A stretch of DNA of 64,000 bases from Burkholderia sp. (GCA_030151225.1 JASLEG010000087.1:38191-102190); one strand, 5' to 3'. Counted from the stretch's first letter, positions 42,817 to 51,477 are shown. Notes: generated from the letters alone by a model not told the origin. Numbers and translations: made by a program.

Positions 42817-43479
42817 ATGTCGGTCTTGTACGTGTATCGCTGCCCGGCCTGCCGCCATCGCGGTGAGGTCCATCACCCCGACGACAGCTTTGACGGCGCG
42901 GCGGCCACCTGCGAGGCGTGCTACGGCCCGGTCACGCTGGAGTGGGATGGGGGCGTGACGCTCGAAGTGGCGAGCGTCCGTCACGCGCCAACCCCGACCG
43001 AGATCAAGCTCATGCGCGCGATCAACGGTCGCACCCAGACCGACGTTGCCGATCGGCTCGGCGTGAAGCTCCGCCAGGTGCAACGCTGGGAAGCGGGCGA
43101 TGCGAAGATGCCCGGCGCCGCCTGGCAGCTGCTGCGTCGTGTGTGGGGCTTCCGCGGCTCGACCGACCTGGAGCGCGTGGCTGACCACACGCGCGGCTGG
43201 GATACGTTGCGTGACACCGAACGCGACACGATCCAGCGCGGCGATGCGGTTGAAATGCTGCCGAAGGCCGGGCCTCGCCTGCGTGCGATCGTGAGCTACG
43301 CGGAACCGCGCGACGACATTTACCAGGCGCTGGTCACGGAATTCGTCGGCGCCGGCGATGTCGGTGACGAGCACGACGGCTACTGCCTCGGTGAGCGCGT
43401 CCAGTTCACGCGTGCGAATGTGATCCACCTCGAGCAGCGCGCGCCGTCGCCGGCGCCGGGCACCGACTCTACTCGCTGA
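42817..43479 (+). CDS. Zinc-ribbon/helix-turn-helix regulator
   Basis: 220 residues, start preceded by AGGAGG. Two CxxC pairs at the N-terminus (CPAC, CEAC) form a zinc ribbon. TPTEIKLMRAINGRTQTDVADRLGVKLRQVQRWEAGDAKMPGAAW is an XRE-type helix-turn-helix, an arrangement like MqsA antitoxins. The C-terminal part is unassigned. It is probably autoregulated through the repeats at 42752 and 42783 and is followed 11 bases later by the 43491 gene. Confidence 0.7.
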   Translation: MSVLYVYRCPACRHRGEVHHPDDSFDGAAATCEACYGPVTLEWDGGVTLEVASVRHAPTPTEIKLMRAINGRTQTDVADRLGVKLRQVQRWEAGDAKMPGAAWQLLRRVWGFRGSTDLERVADHTRGWDTLRDTERDTIQRGDAVEMLPKAGPRLRAIVSYAEPRDDIYQALVTEFVGAGDVGDEHDGYCLGERVQFTRANVIHLEQRAPSPAPGTDSTR

Positions 43480-43490
43480 GAGACACCGCG

Positions 43491-44579
43491 ATGCGCCACA
43501 ACTACGAATTGCACACCGACGTGCTGGCCACCCTGGTTGCACAAACGCCCGTCCAGAAGAAGCACGCGGCGCTGATCGCCATGTTTGCCACGCGCACCGA
43601 CTTCCGCACGGCCCGCTACGTCAAGACCCGCGACGAGTTCGGGCCGCAGCCGCGACGCGTGGTCGACGCGAACGATCAGGAGATCGCGGCCGACTACCAC
43701 GACTGGATCGCCGAGCAGCTGGCGCGGTTGGGCTCGGTCGGCGCCGTCTGCGAAGCGTTCGCCCATAGCGGCTATCGCATGGTGGAGTCGCAACCGTGCC
43801 TACACTATCTTGTGGTCGACCGCAGCCCGGCGGCGGCCGACCGACAAGACGATTTCGTGCAGATCGAAATCTGGGAGGACCAGGAGTTCGTGGAGCGGGA
43901 GATTTTCCCCCGGCTTCCGGCCTGGCACTGGCCGGACGAGTACGAGCTGCGACGGGGTAACACCAACGGCGCGACGTTTGAGCGGCGTGACCTGGGCGGG
44001 CCGCGTTACCGGCTCGAAACCATCATCGATATGGCGCTCTTTGCGACCGAGGCCGAAGCGGTGTGGGGCGAGAACCACCAGCTGCAGGGCGATCGCGTGT
44101 TCCGGTCAAGGAACGCGACCACGGGCCAGGAGCGCGTGCAGTCGGTACGTGAGATGACGCCCGGATTTGATCGCCAGCAGTGGCGCGGCCGGCGCTTCTT
44201 CGACGACTGGTCGGCGTCGAGCGCGGGCCAGTCGGGCGCCCGGCTCTGCACGCGCTGGGTGATCAAGACGTCCGAATACAGCGCGCCGGGCCGACCCCGC
44301 GAAATGGACTTCGTGCCGAGCTGGACCCATACGCGGAAAATTGCCGCGCTGGAGAACACGCAGCGGCTCGACGTCTACGGGCTGATGTCGAAGCTGACGA
44401 ACCTGGACGAGCGCGTCGGCACGCCGTTCGTCTGGTTTTCCTACGGGGTGCACGGGAATCTCGTACGCAGCGGCCAGATGGAGCGGGTGCTGGAGGCCGC
44501 CGAGAGTGGCCTGATCGTGCTGCCCGAGCACGACTACCGCGTGCTGCGCCGGTGGGCTGATGACCCTTACGCCTTCTGA
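43491..44579 (+). CDS. Hypothetical protein, unknown
   Basis: 362 residues, 11 bases after the regulator. It starts MRHNYELHTDVLATLVAQTPVQKKHAALIAMFATRTDFRTARYV; segments such as DDFVQIEIWEDQEFVEREIF and FVPSWTHTRKIAALENTQRLDVYGLMSKL do not recall a family. No signal peptide. Partnership with the regulator is likely. Confidence 0.6.
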   Translation: MRHNYELHTDVLATLVAQTPVQKKHAALIAMFATRTDFRTARYVKTRDEFGPQPRRVVDANDQEIAADYHDWIAEQLARLGSVGAVCEAFAHSGYRMVESQPCLHYLVVDRSPAAADRQDDFVQIEIWEDQEFVEREIFPRLPAWHWPDEYELRRGNTNGATFERRDLGGPRYRLETIIDMALFATEAEAVWGENHQLQGDRVFRSRNATTGQERVQSVREMTPGFDRQQWRGRRFFDDWSASSAGQSGARLCTRWVIKTSEYSAPGRPREMDFVPSWTHTRKIAALENTQRLDVYGLMSKLTNLDERVGTPFVWFSYGVHGNLVRSGQMERVLEAAESGLIVLPEHDYRVLRRWADDPYAF

Positions 44580-44630
44580 GGTGTCTCAGGTGCAAAACAT
44601 GACGCATTTTTCTTCCTATACGGACGTGGC

Positions 44631-44648
44631 CCCCAGACGTGTCTGGGG
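44631..44648. other. 18-bp palindrome
   Basis: CCCCAGAC-GT-GTCTGGGG is perfectly symmetric, 52 bases after the upstream gene. No T-run follows. Either a weak terminator or a binding site; it shares GACGTGTCT-like core bases with the operator at 42752. Confidence 0.4.
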
Positions 44649-44733
44649 ATTACGCGGGCCGCAGTAGCAGCGTCTTACACATTCATGTTCATGTGACGCA
44701 TCTCTGCAGGTCTCCAACCGACGCGGAGTGCGT

Positions 44734-44817
44734 ATGAAGAAGAAAGTAGTTCGTTGTGTCCTGTGGTGCGTGGTGCTGGTGGTGCTGATGGCGGTAACCG
44801 CCACCCCGGCCCGGTAA
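44734..44817 (+). CDS. Very small membrane peptide
   Basis: 27 residues: Lys-rich start (MKKKVVRC), hydrophobic core (VLWCVVLVVLMAV), short tail. GGAG sits 7 bases upstream. Size and form fit a small inner-membrane peptide. Confidence 0.45.
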   Translation: MKKKVVRCVLWCVVLVVLMAVTATPAR

Positions 44818-44875
44818 CGGTCCCGCCCGGCCGGTGAAAGCGACTCATCGCCGGGCGGTTCTTCAAGGAGTAGTC

Positions 44876-45232
44876 ATGCAGAAGATGATGCAGGCGAGCG
44901 CGCGCGAGATCGCCGCGGCGAAAGCGCTGTATCGCGCGGCGATCGACGCGCAAGCGAAGGATGGCGAAGGTGAGGCGTGGTGGTCCGACGTTGCCGTCGA
45001 GCTGGTCGAGGTCATTTCGGCACCGTCGATCGCGGCCGCGGCCAGCGTGATCGCGTGGTGGCATCACGACTGGACATGTGTGAGCGACACGCCGCAAGCG
45101 GCCGCCTCACGCATCCGCCACGCGGCTCGCGCGCACCGAGCAAAGCGTGCCGTACTGCTCGCCGGCAGACTGGCAGAGATGATTGGCGGCCGGATCGGAC
45201 CTGAAGGAGATCCCGATGAAGCTCATTGCTGA
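44876..45232 (+). CDS. Small protein with WWHHDWTC motif
   Basis: 118 residues, AAGGAG upstream. It shares with the protein at 61946-62200 the pattern A.E-Y-AID..A.DGEGE.WW..V, then IAWWHHDWTCVSDTP.AAA.RIR. Function unknown; the shared Trp/His motif may be a structural core. Confidence 0.65.
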   Translation: MQKMMQASAREIAAAKALYRAAIDAQAKDGEGEAWWSDVAVELVEVISAPSIAAAASVIAWWHHDWTCVSDTPQAAASRIRHAARAHRAKRAVLLAGRLAEMIGGRIGPEGDPDEAHC

Positions 45233-45550
45233 TACTGAACCCGGTAGTTACGCCCCGCGCTCTGCGGCCGGCATCGTGTTCCATGCCCGCATGCTGGGTG
45301 GCCTGCGCGTGGAGCACATCGGCATTCCGTTCGAGCACCGTGGCCGCACGTCTGCCGTGCATCGCTCGACCGTGGCCGGCCGGCTGACACATGCGGCTTA
45401 CGAGGTCTCGACGCGGAAACCGGTTGGTCGCTCGAAGGCATTCGCGGCGATTCCGTCGACGCGGCACACTCGGCCGCGCTCGAGGCCTTCGCGCGGCTCG
45501 ACGACAAGCAGTGGAAGCGCATGATTCAGCGCACGATCAGCACGGCATGA
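45216..45550 (+). pseudogene. Small gene with an apparent frameshift, coupled to the recombinase
   Basis: The ATG at 45216 has GAAGGAG upstream and reads MKLIADTEPGSYAPRSAAG through THAAYE, then turns into Arg/Ser/Pro-rich low-complexity to 45524. From about 45402 another frame reads GLDAETGWSLEGIRGDSVDAAHSAALEAFARLDDKQW to a TGA at 45548-45550 that overlaps the recombinase ATG. The second frame looks like the genuine C-terminus, so one base is probably lost or gained here, or the sequence is wrong. Confidence 0.5.
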
Positions 45551-47370
45551 CGAACCGCACGCAGCAGCTGGAGCTGCCCGAGCCGCGCACCTACAGCCGA
45601 ACCGAATTCACGGCGCTGCGCGCGCGCGTGAAGGGCCTGCCGACGGCGACGATCGCGCGGCTGTACTTCGATCCCGAATCGACGCCGTACGTCGACGCGC
45701 CGCACGAGCTCGACGCGTTCCTGCGCACGATGCGCAGTGACCTGGTGGCGCTGGCGATGCGCGAGGGTTCCCCGGTGCTCAAGCAGTACCTGCAGGAAGC
45801 TATCCAGAAGTACGGCGAGCCGCGCCTCACGCCCGTGTCCCTGCAGATGATCGAGCAGGCCGCTGGCGCCTGGGCGGCCGCGAGGCCGGCCGGCACGCAC
45901 GAGATTGGCCGGTGGTTCCGCCCGGTGGTGGCCGAGCGCCTGGCCGGCGAGGGCATCCATACGCTCGCCGAGCTCGTAGCGCTCTGCAATCGCCGCGGCG
46001 GCAGCTGGTGGCGATCGGTGCCGCGCATCGGTCCGCGCCGGGCGCAGGTGCTGGTCGCCTGGCTGCGTCGGCATGCGCAGACCATCGGCACGCGGGTGGA
46101 GGCCGACGTGGTGCTGGCCGACCCGCTCACGCATCCGCAAGCCGCGATGGCGCCGAGCCGCGCGCAGTTGGTGCCGCTCGAGCGGATCGACACGCCGGCC
46201 GCGTTGTCGGGGGAGCGGGGCGTGAACCGCGCGGGCGCCTTCTCGTTCGTGCATGCGCGTCACGACCTGGACGCAGTACGGGCCTACCTGAACCGCTACA
46301 CCGATTCGCCGAACACCTTGCGTGTCTACCGGCGCGAGCTCGAGCGGCTGTTGCTGTGGTGCGTGGTCGAGCGCGGCACCGCGCTGTCGTCGCTGATGGT
46401 GGAGGACTGCGAGGCCTACAAGGCGTTCCTGGCCTCGCCGTCGAGCAGCTTCTGCGGCCCGCGTGTTGCGCGGACCTCGAACCGCTGGCGCCCGTTCACG
46501 GGCGAACCCATGTCGCTCGAAAGCCAGCGCTACGCCGTGCGGGCGATTCGCGCAGCGTTCGACTGGCTGGTAAAGGTGCGCTACCTGGCCGGCAACCCCT
46601 GGTCGGCCGTGACGGACCCGAGGCCGGTCAAGCGGCTGTCGATCATGCGCGTCGATCGGGCGCTCCCGCTGGTCCTGTGGACCCGCATGCGCGACGAGAT
46701 CGCCGGCCAGGCCGCGATCGAGCGCGAGGACGCGCCGCGCTGGCGCGTGGCCCGCGCGCTGCTGCTGTTGCTGGGCGATTCCGGCTTGCGGATCTCGGAG
46801 CTGGCCGCGGCGACCCGCGTGCAATTGGCGTGGCTCGCCGGCGACGGCGAGGTGCCGGCGACCTGGCTGCTGCAGGTGATCGGCAAGGGGAACAAGGAAC
46901 GCTTCGTTGCGTTGTCGAACGAGTGCGTGGCGGCGCTGCGCGCCCACTGGCACGATCGCGGGGCCGACTTCGATGCGGACCAGGCCGCCGGCGCGCTGGT
47001 CGCGCCGCTCGTCATCCCGCCGACGCCGCGCGCCCGGGCGAAGTTCGAAAGCGACGGTGCGACGCTCCCGCCGGGCGGCTACTCGGTGCGAGGTGCGACG
47101 GGCGTGCTCGAATGGGCGGTCGAAATGTTGTCGAGGACGATGGCTGACCTGACCGAGCCGGAGCGCCGGCAGCTCGCCGGCCTGAGTCCGCACGCGCTTC
47201 GACACACGTTCGGCACGCAGGCGGTGGCGACTGGCATGAACCTGGACGTCGTGCAGAAGCTACTGGGGCACGCGTCGCTGCAGACCACATCCGTGTACGT
47301 GACTGCCGAACAGCGCCGACAGCGAATCGAGGCGGCGAATTTCCATGCAGCCTTGGCCAAGAAGCGTTAG
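45547..47370 (+). CDS. Second large tyrosine recombinase, paralogous to 31831
   Basis: 607 residues from an ATGA overlap. Catalytic residues: Arg415 (SGLRISEL), His549/Arg552 (HALRHTF), His575 (LGHASL), Tyr584 (SVYVTA). The N-terminal 180 residues include a domain like that of the first recombinase (RWFRPVVAERLAGEGIHTLAELVALCNRRGGSWWRSVPRIGPRRA), then a SAM-like core (TLRVYRRELERLLLWCVVERG). Together with the gene at 31831 it brackets about 11 kb of accessory DNA. Confidence 0.85.
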   Translation: MTNRTQQLELPEPRTYSRTEFTALRARVKGLPTATIARLYFDPESTPYVDAPHELDAFLRTMRSDLVALAMREGSPVLKQYLQEAIQKYGEPRLTPVSLQMIEQAAGAWAAARPAGTHEIGRWFRPVVAERLAGEGIHTLAELVALCNRRGGSWWRSVPRIGPRRAQVLVAWLRRHAQTIGTRVEADVVLADPLTHPQAAMAPSRAQLVPLERIDTPAALSGERGVNRAGAFSFVHARHDLDAVRAYLNRYTDSPNTLRVYRRELERLLLWCVVERGTALSSLMVEDCEAYKAFLASPSSSFCGPRVARTSNRWRPFTGEPMSLESQRYAVRAIRAAFDWLVKVRYLAGNPWSAVTDPRPVKRLSIMRVDRALPLVLWTRMRDEIAGQAAIEREDAPRWRVARALLLLLGDSGLRISELAAATRVQLAWLAGDGEVPATWLLQVIGKGNKERFVALSNECVAALRAHWHDRGADFDADQAAGALVAPLVIPPTPRARAKFESDGATLPPGGYSVRGATGVLEWAVEMLSRTMADLTEPERRQLAGLSPHALRHTFGTQAVATGMNLDVVQKLLGHASLQTTSVYVTAEQRRQRIEAANFHAALAKKR

Positions 47371-47407
47371 GCGAACCGCCTATTCCGAGTAACGTGGGCG
47401 GAGAGCT

Positions 47408-47536
47408 ATGGATAGCGACGAGCCGATGACACCGGGCGAGGACGTATTGGGCTGGATCAACGACAACTGGCCGGGCAAGATCCGCCGCCCGGGCGTGGTC
47501 AAGCAGCAGCCTTGGCAAATATCGCGGGGGCGTTGA
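47408..47536 (+). pseudogene. Broken copy of part of the VRR-NUC effector gene
   Basis: MDSDEPMTPGEDVLGWINDNWPGKI matches the linker of the effector at 49553 (MDSDEPTTPVEDVLGWINDNWPGKI); 76 bases (47407-47482) agree with only a few changes. The copy then jumps to RRPGVV, as if 42 bases between AGATC direct repeats had been deleted, changes the catalytic-region Asp to Gly, and stops. No domain start precedes it. Confidence 0.7.
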
Positions 47537-47843
47537 GCGCACGCATGCCTGGCTGCATCACTTCCGTCGCCTCCGCATTCGTTTCGAACGCGGTGCCCAC
47601 ATTCACGGCGCATTCCTCAAACTCGGTTGTTGACTAATCTGCCGGAATTCACTGCGGCGCGCCGAGCAGTCTTTACGAATCCATCTTAGTGCTTGAGTTC
47701 GACCTGGTTGAGCCCTCACGAGCAGGCGGCCTTCCGGAAGCCAAGCGAATGGTACTGATCGGTTAGAAAAGGGGCGACCGCCGATTCGTTAGTGCGCGAA
47801 GGCGCGCCAGCGGGCGACCCCTATCGCAGTTGCAGTTCGGCTA
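47537..47843. other. Spacer without a recognisable gene
   Basis: No protein-like frame or structured RNA seen. ATGGTACTGATCGGTTAG near 47750 resembles ATGGTACTGACCGG just after the DUF3396 gene (51459), possibly the other edge of the same ancient duplication. Confidence 0.3.
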
Positions 47844-48506
47844 TCAGCCGAGCCATAGCGGCAACCCATTCTCCTCGAGCTTTCGACGGTACCGCCTGTC
47901 CTCCTCGAGCTTCTCCAGGTGATCGATTTCGGGCACCAACTCACTCGCCGAACATGGCCCGGTACCGTCGGCGCCAACGATGTGGTGCAAGAGATCAGCG
48001 TCTCTTGCACCACAGGAGACAGGGAAGCGCGTAGCCCCAGCTGCAAGCAGCCAGATCGTTCGAGTAACGCCGTCGGTGAAGGAAATGCATTGCATGGACT
48101 CGCTAGCGAGAGCGATCGACTGATCAGGGACGGGGGCGGCCTGTCGAGACCAAAGCCACGAGCGCTTCGTGGTGGCCAACTCGCGCGACGCGTGGCGGCA
48201 ATCAAGGACGGGCGACACTGTCGCGAGCGGAACCGGATTGGACCAACCGTGACTGAAGCATTTTTCCACGACGAGGAATTTGGGGTCGCGTCGCCACCCT
48301 TCATCGGTCTGATGGGCAATTTCTTGGTGATCACTGCCTCTGCGACGCCATGCGTCGACAAACCGCTCTGCGTCGACCTCCACTACGGCCGTACCCGACT
48401 CAGCAGTCATGTGCATCCATACGATGCCTCGCGTTTCTGTCGGAATGCGAAAGATCGCATGCCGCTTCAACTGGCTCATGGTTTCGAGGTGCGAAAAAGT
48501 TTTCAT
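47844..48506 (-). CDS. Hypothetical plasmid protein
   Basis: 220 residues from the ATG at 48506. RHAIFRIPTETRGIVWMHMTAESGTAVVEVDAERFVDAWRRR, CFSHGWSNPVPLATV and GVTRTIWLLAAGATRFPVSC give a soluble protein whose pattern I associate loosely with plasmid-borne fertility-inhibition-type proteins; I cannot confirm it. Divergent from the H-NS gene, with about 120 bases between. Confidence 0.55.
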   Translation of the reverse strand: MKTFSHLETMSQLKRHAIFRIPTETRGIVWMHMTAESGTAVVEVDAERFVDAWRRRGSDHQEIAHQTDEGWRRDPKFLVVEKCFSHGWSNPVPLATVSPVLDCRHASRELATTKRSWLWSRQAAPVPDQSIALASESMQCISFTDGVTRTIWLLAAGATRFPVSCGARDADLLHHIVGADGTGPCSASELVPEIDHLEKLEEDRRYRRKLEENGLPLWLG

Positions 48507-48626
48507 GACGCTTTTCGACTCCCAAAAGAGTAAATCAATAACGAACAGCAATCCGGGAAACGACAGTGTAATATCGAATCCTCGGACGCCACCGACGGCC
48601 AATTTTGCAAACGGAGCAATTAAAAA

Positions 48627-48926
48627 ATGGCAGACAATTACCAAGAACTAAAAGCGCAACTCGAAGCATTGCAGGCTCGAACGGAAGCCGCACGTGTCGC
48701 GGAACTCAACGCTGTGATCGAGGACGTGCGCGCGAAAGTTGCCGCGTACGGCATCACATCCGAGCAAATTTTCGGCCGTCAGCGAGTTGCAAAAGGCGAG
48801 AAAGCGACGGTGGCGGCCGACCCCAAATATCGCAATGCGAAGACGGGTGAAACGTGGTCGGGCCGCGGCCGGGCGCCGGCGTGGATCCGTGATGCGAAGA
48901 ACCGCGACCGCTTCCTGATCAAATAA
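48627..48926 (+). CDS. H-NS-family nucleoid protein
   Basis: 99 residues, GGAG upstream. Coiled-coil N-terminus (YQELKAQLEALQARTEAARVAELNAVIEDV) and the H-NS motif KYRNAKTGETWSGRGRAPAWIRD. The second H-NS copy in the window, closer in length to chromosomal Burkholderia H-NS. It may silence the adjacent type VI module. Confidence 0.9.
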   Translation: MADNYQELKAQLEALQARTEAARVAELNAVIEDVRAKVAAYGITSEQIFGRQRVAKGEKATVAADPKYRNAKTGETWSGRGRAPAWIRDAKNRDRFLIK

Positions 48927-49028
48927 TCGAAAGCAGACGGCGCGATTCCAGTGCGCCAGGATGCTTCGACAGAAACGCGTAAGAGAGGCGCGTGTCGAAG
49001 CCTAGCCCCATAAAAATACGGAATCGAG

Positions 49029-49556
49029 ATGACCTCGGCATTTATTCGAGAAGGTGACGCGACGTCTCACGGCGGCCGCGTGCTCACGTGCACGGCCACC
49101 AACATGGTATTCGGCAAGCCTCTCGCGCTGGAGGGCGACATGGTGTCCTGCCCGAAATGCGGCGGGGTCTATCCGATCGTCGCGGTCCGAGTGCGCAGCA
49201 TGACGTTCGACGGACGGGCAGTCGCGACCGACGGCGATAAAGCCGCATGTGGCGCGACGCTGATCGCCTCACAAGCTGAGGCGACGGCGGTACCGACGAG
49301 CGGCGGCTCGGTCGGCGCCGGCAAGAGCGTTATCCCGCAAAATGACGCGGCCCGCGGCCGCTTTCAGCTCGTCGACGACAACACGCGCGAGCCCCTCTCG
49401 AACCACCCTTATACCATCACCTCGACGGACGGGCAGGTGATCACCGGCCACACCGATGCGACCGGCCACACGGACTGGTTGAACACCGCCCAGGCCGCGT
49501 CGCTGACGTTCCGCCAATCGGGCTCGCCGGGCACTGAAAGCGCAGGTGGAGCATGA
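49029..49556 (+). CDS. PAAR-domain type VI secretion tip protein
   Basis: 175 residues. The PAAR region (AFIREGDATSHGGRVLTCT, GDMVSCPKCGGVYPIV, FDGRAVATDGDKAACGATLIAS) is followed by a small C-terminal extension with a transthyretin-like pattern (FQLVDDNTREPLSNHPYTITSTDGQVITGHTDATGHTDW). PAAR proteins cap the VgrG spike and carry effectors. It overlaps the nuclease gene by 4 bases. No other T6SS gene is in the window, so it relies on an apparatus elsewhere. Confidence 0.9.
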   Translation: MTSAFIREGDATSHGGRVLTCTATNMVFGKPLALEGDMVSCPKCGGVYPIVAVRVRSMTFDGRAVATDGDKAACGATLIASQAEATAVPTSGGSVGAGKSVIPQNDAARGRFQLVDDNTREPLSNHPYTITSTDGQVITGHTDATGHTDWLNTAQAASLTFRQSGSPGTESAGGA

Positions 49557-50338
49557 GCGGAGGCTATTCCGGCGGCTCGGCCGCTGGTAGCGCGGAGAGC
49601 GGGGACGGCAAGACCACGGTCGTCGGCGCCAAAACCGGACTGACGAAGGACGAGCGGTTGAGGCTCTGCGACTTGATGTGTCGCTGCGGCCGGGTCGGTT
49701 TCGCAGTAACGTTCAAGAGCGGGCGCACGCGCGTGATGCGCCAGAAATGCATCGAAGAGCGTCTGAATCTGGCCAACGCCACTTCGCGAGCGCTCACGGG
49801 GAGTCCGACCGACTATCTTCCGGAGGTCCCATACGACATGCGACCGACGCCTCCCGCGCCTCCCGTTCCGATTATGGATAGCGACGAGCCGACGACACCG
49901 GTCGAGGACGTATTGGGCTGGATCAACGACAACTGGCCGGGCAAGATCGGCGGATATGTTCAGGCGAAGAAGGCGGGTGAAAACCAGATCCGCCGCCCGG
50001 ACGTTGTCATACTCAGAGATCCTAATCAGCCGCCAGTGCAGTCCAATCTCCGTGCCGTGGTCGAAATGAAGTTTGATGACTCGTTTCGGCCGGGCCAGGA
50101 GATAGCGTATAAGCGCATTGCGGGCGCCGATGCCCAGTACGTCTCGATGAGGCGAGCGGATTGTGGCTGCAATGACGACGATCCTGAGAAAGAGAAGGCA
50201 CCTTCGACACAATCGCAATCCCAATCCGATACGGATGAACTGTTCGGCGGAAGTGCGAGCAGCAGCAAGCCGCTGTCACCATTCGGCATGCCGCCGATCG
50301 GGCCGCCTGGAGTGTCGCCGGGTGCCACACTATTCTGA
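49553..50338 (+). CDS. VRR-NUC nuclease, probable type VI effector
   Basis: 261 residues, starting in an ATGA overlap with the PAAR gene. The middle holds IRRPDVVILRDPN (Asp150) and LRAVVEMKFDDSFRPGQE (Glu171-x-Lys173), the D...ExK core of PD-(D/E)xK VRR-NUC nucleases. VRR-NUC effectors delivered by T6SS cause DNA breaks in competitors. The N-terminal part has a Cys-rich LCDLMCRCG; the C-terminus is Ser/Pro-rich. The next gene is a DUF3396 protein, the usual immunity partner. A broken copy lies at 47408. Confidence 0.85.
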   Translation: MSGGYSGGSAAGSAESGDGKTTVVGAKTGLTKDERLRLCDLMCRCGRVGFAVTFKSGRTRVMRQKCIEERLNLANATSRALTGSPTDYLPEVPYDMRPTPPAPPVPIMDSDEPTTPVEDVLGWINDNWPGKIGGYVQAKKAGENQIRRPDVVILRDPNQPPVQSNLRAVVEMKFDDSFRPGQEIAYKRIAGADAQYVSMRRADCGCNDDDPEKEKAPSTQSQSQSDTDELFGGSASSSKPLSPFGMPPIGPPGVSPGATLF

Positions 50339-50344
50339 GCAACC

Positions 50345-51457
50345 ATGACGAAAGACGAGTTGGTGCAGTGGGCAAATGATCCTCTCCGAGCGGACACGCT
50401 GCCGTTTGGACTGTATGAGGTGCCCTACCAGAAGGCCATTGTGGGCGCCGCGATGGTCGTGCGCGGCGTCGTGTACTTCAACGGCGGGAGCTCGGCGCCG
50501 GTGCGCGAGGCGATCGTTGCGTGTTACGAACGTTACATGACGGCGATCGACGAATACGCGCGCAGGTACGCAATGGCAGCGGGGATCGAGCCCAGCAAGA
50601 AAGGCGTGATGCGCTGGTTCTACGAAGAAGGTAAGCGGCCGGTGGCGTTCGACAAGTCGTCCGCCTTCCCGGCTCTCGCGCGCGAGGCGCCAAGCAGCGC
50701 GATGCTGGTTTCGTCGACGACGAGCGCCGAGCATCGGCTTGCCGCCGGGTTCTTCTCATTCGACGTGTTCTGCATGGAGGGCTGGCAGGCCAGCTACGCA
50801 CTCGACTCGGTTGCGTTCAGCGTGCCACGGAGATTCCTGGAGATATGCCCGGGCGTGTTCGAGTCGCTGTTCACCGAGTTCGTGTCGTCACTTCCCACGG
50901 TCTGGGGGCACGCCGGCCTAGGTGTCAATCTCCCGCCTACGGAGCGCGAACCCAACGAGGCGAGCGAGAATTTCTGGTCGCGCCTATACGGGCCCGGGAT
51001 TGATGTAGGCAACCCGGCCGCGCATGATACGGTCACCCAGCATGACACGATCAAGACCGTTGATTGGCTGACTGCGATTTGCGCCGCCTTCGTCGACAAG
51101 ATCGGTGGTGCTGATCGACTGGCGCTGCCGCCGGCGTGGTTCCGGACGACGCCGTTCGGCGACGGCGGTTTGATCGTCCAGGCCGGCCCGGAGCCAGCTG
51201 CAGGCATCCCACGTGGTAAGGGCGTGCCGCCGGCGCCGCCTGCGGCCTACGTGTTTGTCAACCGCGCGATGCAGAAGATTGTCGCGAAAGAGGCAGGCAT
51301 TCTCCAAAGCGGCACGATCAACAGTACAGCACCACTGCTCAATACTCGTGTCGCGACAGAAGCGTGGTTGCGTCGTCTGGACGTATCCGACGAGGAGATG
51401 AACGACTACTGGCAGGCGCTTCACCAGTCGCCAACGCTCGTGCCGAGTCAGCCTTAG
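50345..51457 (+). CDS. DUF3396-family protein, probable immunity to the VRR-NUC effector
   Basis: 370 residues. GVMRWFYEEGKRPVAFDK, FFSFDVFCMEGWQASYALDSVAFSVPRRFLE and NFWSRLYGPGIDVGNPAAHDT..KTVDWLTAICAAF are typical of DUF3396 (type VI immunity family). It starts 6 bases after the effector, as an immunity gene should. Ends a PAAR-effector-immunity triplet. Confidence 0.85.
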   Translation: MTKDELVQWANDPLRADTLPFGLYEVPYQKAIVGAAMVVRGVVYFNGGSSAPVREAIVACYERYMTAIDEYARRYAMAAGIEPSKKGVMRWFYEEGKRPVAFDKSSAFPALAREAPSSAMLVSSTTSAEHRLAAGFFSFDVFCMEGWQASYALDSVAFSVPRRFLEICPGVFESLFTEFVSSLPTVWGHAGLGVNLPPTEREPNEASENFWSRLYGPGIDVGNPAAHDTVTQHDTIKTVDWLTAICAAFVDKIGGADRLALPPAWFRTTPFGDGGLIVQAGPEPAAGIPRGKGVPPAPPAAYVFVNRAMQKIVAKEAGILQSGTINSTAPLLNTRVATEAWLRRLDVSDEEMNDYWQALHQSPTLVPSQP

Positions 51458-51477
51458 GATGGTACTGACCGGAAAAT

